From a virus, in the IMG/VR virus record IMGVR_UViG_3300017730_000002, positions 45,287-109,286 of that record: a DNA stretch of 64,000 nt; one strand, written 5' to 3'. A program made the translations under genes and the position numbers. The notes beneath the pieces were generated by a model that saw only the letters and a program-made list of their open reading frames with translations, was not told the origin of the DNA and ran no database searches. Positions 42,601 through 50,341 of the stretch are shown one piece after another. Within the stretch, counting starts at the first letter, position 1; the number at the start of each line of letters is the position of its first letter.

Positions 42601-45600
42601 TGTTAAACACCCAAGGATCCTTTTCAATATCTACAAATCCATTTAACAATTGATTATAAAGCTCATTAATGTTATTACCATCTTTTGCTGTAACATCCGA
42701 TATTGATATAGATCCATCAGGAAACTCATTATGTGGTAAGAATAGTCTCATATTATAATCACCATCTGTAAGTGTCCAGCCGCTTTTTATAAAATTAGGA
42801 AGACTTGTCTCTTTAATTACTTCTCTTTTGCCTGCTTTATCTACTACAGTAACGGCTTTAACATATCTCTTAGTTGCATTATCATATATTTCTGGAGAGT
42901 ATTTTTTAGGCATCTTACCTCCTTGGCTGTTTATTATAGGACTTAATGCATTTTCTATAGCTACAATACCAAGTACTCTTTTACCTATCATGTTCTCAGT
43001 ATGCTTCTGTAAATTATAGATAGGCTCGATTGTTCTTGTTGGACTTATAACCTTTGTCTCTTTGCCGTTTTTATCTACTTTAATTTTGACACCTTGACTT
43101 CTGTTAGCGTATCTATCATAAGTTGCTACATCATCTCCAATTTCATCAGCTATCTCTTCTTTTAATAAATAAGTAGCATTAGGTTTTACTAAGTTAGCAT
43201 AGTTAGATTTTAGACTAAGTATCTCAGCCATGTTAAACATTATATCATTTTGTAAAGCAAGCTTCTTAGTATTAAATATCTTTTTCTGAGTAGCTTCAGT
43301 AGACATGTTTGCCATCTCAATAGTCTTTTCTACAGAAGAATTATATTCAGTCAAAGACCCATCAGAATTTATGTTAGGAAAAAATATATTAAGCTTATCA
43401 ATATCAAAGTCAGATCCTGATTTAGCAACTATCTCTGTTGGAAGTATTATAATGTTACCCGCACTTGCTGGAAGAAATTCATGAACCTCACCAAATTCCA
43501 TATAGTTAATACCTCCAACAGGAATACGTGTACCTACTATGGTAACCTTTTTTCTATTTTCACCATTATTAGCATCTAACCACTTTTCGTCCTTTATAAG
43601 CTTATTTAAATTAGCTAAACTAGCCTCTTCATCTAAAACTCTAGTTGTATTTTCTACACCAGAATCATCTATATATGTTTCTTCTCTATATACAGCAACG
43701 TCATCAAGTCTTAAAAGATTTTTAAAACTACCTTGCATCGCAATAGCTACTTTCATACCTGCAGTACTACCATCTTCTGGTTTAGTTCTGTAAAAAGGTA
43801 AATCGTTTGTACCTCGATATTTTTGAATGTCTGCTGTACTTGCTGTTTTGTACTCAGCTTGATTCCACATACCGTTGGTCAAAGCACTAGAAACTTGAAC
43901 TAAAGACTCACCATTAATTCTTTGATTAATAATTCTTTTTTGAATTAGATTAATTATCATTGACTCAATATCACCAGCTTTAAAGTGATATGATAAATCA
44001 GTTTCTAAAGTTCCATTTACATTCTTTCCTACAAATTCTATTTGATGTTCAGGGACATTTCTTCTGCCTAATTCTCTTTGAACTAAGCTTAAGAAGTTAT
44101 TAATATTACCTATATACTTATCGCCTTCTTTTCTATATCCTATTTCAGACAAAAGCTCTTCTTCTAAAATCTTTTCATAATCACTTATCAATTTAGCGTA
44201 TCTTTCTGCAGCATCCTTAGCATCAGGATCTGTAATAATACCTCTATTATAGAGATCTTTTAAGATCATTTTTCTAAACTGAGTAGAAAATATAGTTTGT
44301 TTTTTAAACTTCTTTGGAACGCCTGTTACATTTTTAAGATACTCTACGTAGATAGTATTCATAGTAAAGTCAATATCACCCTTTAGTGTATCTTGCTCTT
44401 TATTCTCAGCATCAAAAATTATATCAGCGCCTTCTGGATTAGATGCTATATGTGAAACTTTAGAACCTGTCTTAAATAAAGAATAGTGAATACTTTTATC
44501 CATCATTTGTTCATGAAGACTTTCTAATTCACCAGTCATTACCCCAGGTATCAATGGCATAAGTGAAAATTTATGCATTGAATTAACAGGTAACTTAGCT
44601 TGTTTTATACTACCTGAATAGAATAACTTATATGGCGGAAAGAATTCAGTAACTTCATTTATACCCACATATTCTCCTCTAGAAATTTTTTGAAACAAAG
44701 CTTCTTGCTCATAGCTCCAATCATTTTCTAAAAATCTTAAAGATCTGTATGCATCAAAAGTAATATAACCTTGGCCATCAGCCTCTTCCATTCCTTTATA
44801 AACACTGAGATCTCTCTTTACAAGTTCATCTACTCTAGCTTTATCAAAGTTTTTACTATAGAATTCTCTGAGACCCTTTTCTATCTGATCTAAATATTCA
44901 CTGTCTCTTTCAATGTCTTTCATAATAGCAGTATTTAAACTACCATCATACCTAAGAGTCTTCTTACCATTTTGCTCTGCATAAGAAGTCTTTTTTAAAT
45001 GACCATTAACGAATGTCTGAGCTGCTTTATCTACTCTAAAAGTTTTACCACCAGACTTAGTACCAGGAGATCTTTTTGAAAGCTCTTCTTTCTCATGATT
45101 GTATTGTGATAAATCACCTTCAAGTAAATTTGCAGTTTCAAAATTATGAATCCATGAATTATACACATAAGCCGCAGCTAATAATTTCTGTTGTCCAAGT
45201 GGATCTTCAGTAATTTTATTAACCTCTTCTAATAAGTTCTTACTTAAATAGTCATTTTCTGCAATTTTTAACCGAACCTCAGTTGCTAACTTATTAAAAT
45301 ACTCATTTATTTCACCTTTTATCTTAGCTTGTAATGTGATGTTTTCATTTTCTAAATAAGATTCTAAATCAAAAAACTTACCTTCATTTTTATCAATGAT
45401 GTCATATATTTCTTGCTTAGTATCATCAGTTAATACGTCATCAAATATTGTAAATGACTCACCTGCCATTCTACCATTAGTAAGTTTATTATTAAATCCT
45501 ACATAGTTTTTAAACTCTGGGTTACTCTTAAACTTATGGATCCTGTTAGCTTCAGAAGCTAAGTAGCCCAATATAAACTCATTGTTTATTAACTCTTGAG

Positions 45601-48600
45601 TACCTCGATAATCACTAAACTTGTCTATATCAATGTATAAATTAGAGTTCTTTTTATTAAGATCAAATCCTAACTTACTTTTAATAGACCCTGTAAACTT
45701 TAAACCAAATGCAGACTTCTTAGATGCAGCTCTAATAAACTCTTGTGTTCCACCTAGCAGCATCATGTGAAGCTCTTGTGAGAACTTAGATCCTTCATCT
45801 AAGTCAGCGGTATTAGTACCTCCACCTGTTTCTTTAGTAGTACCAGAATCTAAGAATAATTCAAGATTAGCATTTTGTATACGCTTGCCGCTTGTTGCAG
45901 TAGAGTTTAAAGAATACATACTTCTTAAAAGTACTGACTTAGATGTAAAAGGATTTATGTCAGGACTAAGATAATTCATTGGATTATTTTCACTATCTAT
46001 AAGATTTTGAAAATCTTCTGCATCATTTATTTTGGATGTTCTTGTAGATACTGTATTATTTTCTATATACTCATATACTATATTTCCTTCTGCATTCTGT
46101 ACACCAAATATATTAGCCGCTTCTCCAAATCTTCCTTGTAAACGTGCTATTCTATCTATCTGAGTTTTTTGAGACGTAGCAGATGTAGACGTAATGCTTT
46201 TATCTAAAGGTCTTTGAAGTGTCTTAATGGGATCCTGCAGTAAGTCAGATAATCTATCAGTTTGTGTTTTACTTAAAGGCGCATCCTGAGTGCTTACTTT
46301 ATCATATACATTTTTAAGATTACCATAGATATATTCTAAACCATAAAATCTTTGACCCTCTGATGAAGTTAATTCGGTTCTTATGGTATCAATATTATCT
46401 ACATATAAACCAATTGCTCTAAGAAATTCTACAGACTTAGACGTATCAAACTTGCCATTTTTACCAAAGTCTTGGATAACCTTTTCTAAATTTAACTCTG
46501 TTATTTTTGAAGATGGGTTCAGTGTTGTGTATGGGTTATCCATATCACTCATGTACTGATTTCTAAACGTATTAATAACATTTCTAGCATCAGCAGATGC
46601 ATTATTTACTTTGGCTGTATCATCCTTAAATAAAGTTAGCTGTATATAAGGTACTCTTGACTTATTAAAATCCTGCCAGAAAGATGTAGTAGCTTTAAAG
46701 TCATAAATATTATTAGCTGCTATACTTGGGTTGGGAAGCTTAGTTGAAGTCAATTGTTTAAAAGGTGCATACATGTCACCTGCCTTAACCAGTTTATCAT
46801 ACATTACTTGAGGATCAGATTCACTTGCAATAGTTCTTACAACATTATTCCACGTTAACCTAAAGTCAGCAAGCTTTTTAAATCCTAAAGAGTTTAACTT
46901 AGTCTTGCCACTCTTGTCTGTGTCATGCAGACTTTTAAGCATGTATATTGTTTCCTTACCTGCAAACTCTAATAATGATTTATCTCCAACTTTTTTATCA
47001 GCAAATCTTTCACCAACTTCTTCAGCTGTATTTTCATCCTTAGTAAGTTCATCTTCTATATATGTATCTGCTAGAATCTTATATGTACTGTTTTTCAAAT
47101 GGAAACCTACCGTACCATCTGTTGCTGTGCCATAGTTTTCTACAGCAGCTGTAAGTACTCTTATGTTTTCATCAAGCTGATCTACTACAAATTCATTCTC
47201 CTCGGCAACTTCTACTCTTTGTGTTTTAAATTCGTTTAACTTTTCCTCAAGTCTCTCTTTTATTACATCATATAAAATAGACTTTTTACCAGGATCCAAA
47301 ACTAACTTAAGAGCCATGCCTTTATTATTTTCAGAGTCAGTGCTTCTTAAATCCATAGTAACTTCATCAACTATATCAGATATAATTGAATCCATACTAT
47401 CTTTAACTAAAAGAGATTCGCTTCTTGTTAAAGCTTGTTTATCGGTACCAGGTTCTGTAATACCTATGTTTCTTTCTAACTCATCAAACTGTACATTCTC
47501 AATGGTAGGTGTATATTTATTGAGACCTTTGTTATAATAAAGAGCTTCAAACATTTCTTGAACCATTTGAATTTCCATTACATTAGATGCATATCCTACA
47601 CCAAACAACTTTTTTAAGAAATTTAATATTCTTCTAAAGAAAGTATTTCTTTTAGGAGATCCTTTTTTAGCTTTTGGATTTTTAGCATAAGTTCTAAACT
47701 CTTCTGCAAGAATTTCTTCTATTTCCTGAACACTATAATTTTTACCACCTTTTAAAGATTTTTTAACTTCTCTATATAGAGCTCTTTTTTCTTTAGGTGA
47801 TAAAAACAATTGTGTAAATCCATGCCATGCTTCGTGATATAAATCAACTGATGAACCTTTCTTAGCGATCTGTATTGTACCATACTTACCTGCAAGAATA
47901 CCGCCATATGAAATAAACTTAGCAAATGCATCTGAGTTAACTATATTAACTCCTACCTCTAAATCTAAATATTTACTAAGGTCAGATTTATTCCACCAAT
48001 CAATTGCTTTTTTATTTTGCTCAGATGTACCTTTATCTTGAGTTAATGTTCCAGATCTTTCTAAACCAAATCGTTTAGCTATACCTCTTTCATAAGGTGT
48101 ATTTGTTCCTGCTTTAGTTGTAGCATCATCTATTTGTTCTTCCTTAGATTTAGTCTGTCTATTTTTATACAGCTCTTTATAGTAAGGTACTCTACTATCT
48201 TCCTGAGCATAAAAATCAGTTTCTTGAACATTGCCAATAACTTCCCCAGTAGTACTATCCACTACAGATAAGAGTTCGGGTATAAAAATTTTAGTCTTGT
48301 TATCAATTTTTTCTTCTATTACAAATGTTATAGGCGCACCTACCATAAAGGGAATTGTGACATTTCCATATTTATATTTATCAGCAAGATAGATTTTCAT
48401 TGTTTGACCATCCACAGGTGATTGAAATAGTATATATGCATAAGGACCTTTACCACCAGGTCTTTCTCCATTTTCTACTGCAGATATAGTAGTTGTAGTT
48501 ACAGTACCAGCATTCTTTACAAAAGCTGCAAGAGCATCTTTTCTTTTTCTAATTTCAGATGGTTGCTTTTCTTTAGCATCTTCTAAAGATTTAGTTACTT

Positions 48601-50338
48601 TACTGGGTATAGCAAAGTTCATATATTGATTAAACACCTTTTCAGCATTAGCTGAAGATAAATCAATTTTACCACCTTTTAAGGAAGCAAGATAATCAGT
48701 GTAAGATATGCCAGACTTTTGAAGTTCGCCTGTTTCAATATTGTAATCTACAAAAGCATCACTTGCTAAGTTACTCTCATTAAATATTATACTTATAGGA
48801 TACTTTACGTTTTTAAACTCACTAGCATTCATGAGTGTATCAACTATAATAGATTTAGCTTCTGGACTTTTTAAATCGAGAGGCTTTGATTTCTCTGTAG
48901 GATTCTTTTGAAAAGTATCTTCAAAATAAGAAAACTGAATTGTTTTATTATTATCTAGATATTTTATACCATGTCTTCTTTGTTTTCTACTTTTAGTATA
49001 AGGAGATAAGAATTGCTTTATGTAAGCTGATCTTTCATTATAATCTAACTTATCATTTATTAATACCTCAGCAATTTTTTCAGCAGTAGCTTGATCAAGA
49101 GCAGGTCTATTTACAGTAAACTGCTCACCTCTTATATTTATTGTAGACTTGTATACATTCTGTGATTTTAATGGTGTTATTGTTCTTATTGAATCCTGTA
49201 AACCAAACTTAGAAAGAGTTCCTAATGTTAAACTTTTTTGTGTATATGCGGCCTCTACACCTGCAGAGAAACCTACAAGAGCTAATGATTTTACATCACC
49301 ATTAAGAATGCTTTTATTTAAATCGTATAAGCTTTTAAGCTGCTCTTGAAATATTTTTTCAGCAACTTCTTGAGTTACTTCTTGATCAGCCATAATCCTA
49401 GCAACGTTATTTGCCAATACTTCGTATCCATAAAGATTTACAGGTTTATACTTACCACCTTTCTTTACCACGTTTCTCATCATTTGATAGACAATCTGCC
49501 CACCCGTTTGAGTTATGTTTCCGTTATTATCAAATTTAATAGGGTTACCTTCTTTATCAGCTAATACAGTTAAGATAACTTCATTTGGGTTTATTACATT
49601 TGCCTTAGACTTTCCTGCTCTTATTATAGCAGAAGCCTTCAATAAAAAGTTACCAGTTATCTTATCTAGATCCTTAACATCCATATCAGATAACTTCATA
49701 GGCTTTAGGGTAACGTCTACTCCTTGATAAGATATAGTACCAGTTACACCTTCTTCCTGAACATCTTCAGCTTGTTGTATATTGTTAAATACAGTATAAA
49801 AAACTTTTCTTTCTTCTGAACTTTTTTGAATTAATGTTTCATCAAGTTTATTAGGATCAAGAGTTTCAAATTGTTGAAACGTTGTGCTAAATACATTAGT
49901 TGGCTCAAGCCTAACAGGCTCAAGTCTATCTACAGATGATGGAGGTATCTTAGACGTAGTCAACTCTGTTTGAAACACAGCTTCTTTTAAAACGCTTTGA
50001 CTTTGCTGTGGTGCAAAATGTTTAAGTACATTTCTTAGGCCAACGTTAGGATCAGCAAAAAGTTTATTAAGCTTAAGTATTGGATCTACATTTAGCTCAA
50101 CATCATTAATAAAGTTTGGTAAGGTTGAATAAGCTTTAAACACCATTAGTGGTACAGGCTGTAAGAATTTCACAGCAGTATCAATATCTTTTGCTTTTGT
50201 AATCTTTTTAAAAAGATCTTTCATATATGCATCAGCATCAAATGGAGTATTTTCCGATTGAGCTTGCTTCATCTTTTTAGTTACAGCAGTATATATCTTT
50301 TCTAATTGTATGGGGCTAACAGCACAAATTATTTTCAT
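36620..50338 (-). CDS. Giant fused RNA polymerase polyprotein, 4,572 aa
   Basis: One uninterrupted 13.7-kb frame. Residues 2310-2314 are DFDID within IVAKSGSDFDIDKLNIF, the metal-binding signature of crAss-like phage RNA polymerases (two-barrel type, related to YonO and eukaryotic RNA-dependent polymerases). Those are packaged in the virion and transcribe early genes. Other parts: HEAWH at 835-839 (zincin-like); an AlkB-like dioxygenase at ~3200-3390 with H3314, D3316, H3372 and the R3383/R3389 pair; a GGG...SYAI-containing module at ~3400-3565; an ADP-ribosyltransferase-like YHGT segment at ~3590-3690; and HEYAH at 4429-4433. The protein is probably cleaved or ejected in domains. The size and fusion are exceptional. 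Confidence 0.85.
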   Translation of the reverse strand: MKIICAVSPIQLEKIYTAVTKKMKQAQSENTPFDADAYMKDLFKKITKAKDIDTAVKFLQPVPLMVFKAYSTLPNFINDVELNVDPILKLNKLFADPNVGLRNVLKHFAPQQSQSVLKEAVFQTELTTSKIPPSSVDRLEPVRLEPTNVFSTTFQQFETLDPNKLDETLIQKSSEERKVFYTVFNNIQQAEDVQEEGVTGTISYQGVDVTLKPMKLSDMDVKDLDKITGNFLLKASAIIRAGKSKANVINPNEVILTVLADKEGNPIKFDNNGNITQTGGQIVYQMMRNVVKKGGKYKPVNLYGYEVLANNVARIMADQEVTQEVAEKIFQEQLKSLYDLNKSILNGDVKSLALVGFSAGVEAAYTQKSLTLGTLSKFGLQDSIRTITPLKSQNVYKSTINIRGEQFTVNRPALDQATAEKIAEVLINDKLDYNERSAYIKQFLSPYTKSRKQRRHGIKYLDNNKTIQFSYFEDTFQKNPTEKSKPLDLKSPEAKSIIVDTLMNASEFKNVKYPISIIFNESNLASDAFVDYNIETGELQKSGISYTDYLASLKGGKIDLSSANAEKVFNQYMNFAIPSKVTKSLEDAKEKQPSEIRKRKDALAAFVKNAGTVTTTTISAVENGERPGGKGPYAYILFQSPVDGQTMKIYLADKYKYGNVTIPFMVGAPITFVIEEKIDNKTKIFIPELLSVVDSTTGEVIGNVQETDFYAQEDSRVPYYKELYKNRQTKSKEEQIDDATTKAGTNTPYERGIAKRFGLERSGTLTQDKGTSEQNKKAIDWWNKSDLSKYLDLEVGVNIVNSDAFAKFISYGGILAGKYGTIQIAKKGSSVDLYHEAWHGFTQLFLSPKEKRALYREVKKSLKGGKNYSVQEIEEILAEEFRTYAKNPKAKKGSPKRNTFFRRILNFLKKLFGVGYASNVMEIQMVQEMFEALYYNKGLNKYTPTIENVQFDELERNIGITEPGTDKQALTRSESLLVKDSMDSIISDIVDEVTMDLRSTDSENNKGMALKLVLDPGKKSILYDVIKERLEEKLNEFKTQRVEVAEENEFVVDQLDENIRVLTAAVENYGTATDGTVGFHLKNSTYKILADTYIEDELTKDENTAEEVGERFADKKVGDKSLLEFAGKETIYMLKSLHDTDKSGKTKLNSLGFKKLADFRLTWNNVVRTIASESDPQVMYDKLVKAGDMYAPFKQLTSTKLPNPSIAANNIYDFKATTSFWQDFNKSRVPYIQLTLFKDDTAKVNNASADARNVINTFRNQYMSDMDNPYTTLNPSSKITELNLEKVIQDFGKNGKFDTSKSVEFLRAIGLYVDNIDTIRTELTSSEGQRFYGLEYIYGNLKNVYDKVSTQDAPLSKTQTDRLSDLLQDPIKTLQRPLDKSITSTSATSQKTQIDRIARLQGRFGEAANIFGVQNAEGNIVYEYIENNTVSTRTSKINDAEDFQNLIDSENNPMNYLSPDINPFTSKSVLLRSMYSLNSTATSGKRIQNANLELFLDSGTTKETGGGTNTADLDEGSKFSQELHMMLLGGTQEFIRAASKKSAFGLKFTGSIKSKLGFDLNKKNSNLYIDIDKFSDYRGTQELINNEFILGYLASEANRIHKFKSNPEFKNYVGFNNKLTNGRMAGESFTIFDDVLTDDTKQEIYDIIDKNEGKFFDLESYLENENITLQAKIKGEINEYFNKLATEVRLKIAENDYLSKNLLEEVNKITEDPLGQQKLLAAAYVYNSWIHNFETANLLEGDLSQYNHEKEELSKRSPGTKSGGKTFRVDKAAQTFVNGHLKKTSYAEQNGKKTLRYDGSLNTAIMKDIERDSEYLDQIEKGLREFYSKNFDKARVDELVKRDLSVYKGMEEADGQGYITFDAYRSLRFLENDWSYEQEALFQKISRGEYVGINEVTEFFPPYKLFYSGSIKQAKLPVNSMHKFSLMPLIPGVMTGELESLHEQMMDKSIHYSLFKTGSKVSHIASNPEGADIIFDAENKEQDTLKGDIDFTMNTIYVEYLKNVTGVPKKFKKQTIFSTQFRKMILKDLYNRGIITDPDAKDAAERYAKLISDYEKILEEELLSEIGYRKEGDKYIGNINNFLSLVQRELGRRNVPEHQIEFVGKNVNGTLETDLSYHFKAGDIESMIINLIQKRIINQRINGESLVQVSSALTNGMWNQAEYKTASTADIQKYRGTNDLPFYRTKPEDGSTAGMKVAIAMQGSFKNLLRLDDVAVYREETYIDDSGVENTTRVLDEEASLANLNKLIKDEKWLDANNGENRKKVTIVGTRIPVGGINYMEFGEVHEFLPASAGNIIILPTEIVAKSGSDFDIDKLNIFFPNINSDGSLTEYNSSVEKTIEMANMSTEATQKKIFNTKKLALQNDIMFNMAEILSLKSNYANLVKPNATYLLKEEIADEIGDDVATYDRYANRSQGVKIKVDKNGKETKVISPTRTIEPIYNLQKHTENMIGKRVLGIVAIENALSPIINSQGGKMPKKYSPEIYDNATKRYVKAVTVVDKAGKREVIKETSLPNFIKSGWTLTDGDYNMRLFLPHNEFPDGSISISDVTAKDGNNINELYNQLLNGFVDIEKDPWVFNIQGNREVAPILLYLIKAGVPIKSAVQFVSNPYVIEYAAQQRKLGSEYSTEGVERQFVKYEAAGRTIEKIALEQNRKGSLLEFTTEDYQDITVYQYITNKNFYDVLSRRMGDKDVFTTSDMASVNRDTISNDPRANNVGLNMFLHFLEIEKQLKGLTSLKLQSNPDTTTSRTLQEIILKEANYEGLADLTKVDQQLVRKLREESILSSFRIGDLIKDIVTPVFQFRNNDRVNDFLKRELPFIRATRDEKSLLITRFKDSLMDYIFQNYQTGFVDSNGKLTSTPETYMGRKIINREGVERGAMANMTEQSDVIYVDNAKIERDFFNKAYLKNSITYPKEGLRTFNKDIFDNVIQYKKYVIAREYLRSRIPLENISSDKEFIAVKNTLKTQFNFTEENATKQAYEYFLNKEALLDSYNRSVIMGTGAYSYSQTVIDSIDRNADLKQKYPILEQLYIPKQFGDNVGIKVLSLRNISQVKKTEGLGDIYYQNLKDLADPAVKKVADRAENLRLSRLFARLPLISIYQNGTGGYNRDSMIDVLPYENFVNIMNVAGQNFTDAQSNDATFEFVFKKLLKFGKMSTDKFIDLVVDPKEYGAPIAPVQPTDQSSDLDIATLLTNGLVNTKGLKSVNVEDAEVFTKQVFTNEESKKVFDFIETLYDQTYESEHKSSDKFGRGRRSMYFSDESYSYSGTTRPANTGSVELQRLVSKITRDLGFEDGYFDMVLINEYKDGSQKIGFHTDNEPILNNKGKLNPSVVTISFGDERTMILKGKKEYKISMKSGLGLIMGKDGQINYKHGIDAEGNKSKRFSITLRHNAVKSGNIDKSTQPPAKVKTYTGLVDIKNLKGNEDTVFGSNQDGFHGGGTAGILYANDSRAYKKQKIEGKGLRVIVGQPRGFQTGTEGSSYAIQTVTDWQLPMDDPARQVPKDEIINQIKNMYDYYTKNPSRNAYVLYTTQGRNLNGYSPLEMAEMFASAGPIPSNIIFNDEFSKLMVTDQVNPEIDVLFSENPELAAIGTKEQYAEYIQSIFPNSQVKDILYHGTDENFKPFSKEKLGSYTRSSSAQEGFFFADNPSTALEYLTADPFSTYIEQDTIDANGILKTLYDKSTLEQQEEFFEKPRNVMDDDGGSFTLYAFKKGRLAKANEFYDNKIKYAVYLKPKQTGDAFQSDERIRKNLTFKEASEFIKKTREEGFSAFDGNLVKVILDMKNPGTYTQKEQTRRDKSFAAIIKEDKETNKDSSIIKNTMDPTPTDIYVVYDIDQIHILGNEADLKGFESFVSRNPEIILGPDTTGFDTKFSEELSKKIEAVLREKYPNIKLNFTNDPIGFDSSPDVFNQEMKRSQETTQKVIAELTAPLKKAASQFYAFSRKNKVAFLATMENAIKSDPYKYINVEYGGRVTLDVYALGYLLYDTYGEEILDWSTQQELKRLEEGEKSGMDPNNPQYIKDIEIAEQADKDLEYLADLEIKKIKDTISGFDNGTKTKKDLFELFVTAQNYFDIGQSMSPYITKTFPGVRRDFNLQGKEGIYTYNFINGKLDKLYERVPSKRRERAGKDPVTGEKLYKDVTYYSGEEVTSSDDRWIDAQLALKDFKNNTDRIKKGIDYVALENLEKELLKQRLKVQFQTPEQRKADLVKGRISQFELSWEHYYGPAPSSAIESGLGDLAEDILATNGITDGLRGLTSPTYFHNSNDLLERKKNEEYVKLKAKQDLVKYVLANKDEFTADDKDINTAGDIMAPVPGWFLNAVTAESSGKLFKDLNNGIAEGVLSMTATDQWDKVQESLFTGYEAPFQKLADLTDLNSRLTNKLVYGSTTNVFSDLYLLNQTYKDKIIGQANIKAMTVLIDAANQKQDTLPHEYAHHYIAYFRDNELVQEGIRRFGGEEALVQAIGEQVVAQKGEALNWWKKFTKWLLNLLSNKQVLQILTDSFLTRRNLNTDFTTDTTTGDQPPGYLSGRVVRNPDGTLRMDQRDLSKFEEDVKKEFGPKGKPPIDRTDDFCGF

Positions 50339-50341
50339 GTC

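Noticed and set aside
34442-49727. Several plus-strand frames of 60 to 130 codons opposite the giant minus genes
   Set aside because: They are low-complexity antisense shadows of well-supported proteins, with no leader or motif.
36620-50338. Assembly artefact or stop-codon recoding to explain the 4,572-aa frame
   Set aside because: The frame is open under the standard code without any in-frame stop, and known motifs occur in a consistent frame at both ends and in the middle.
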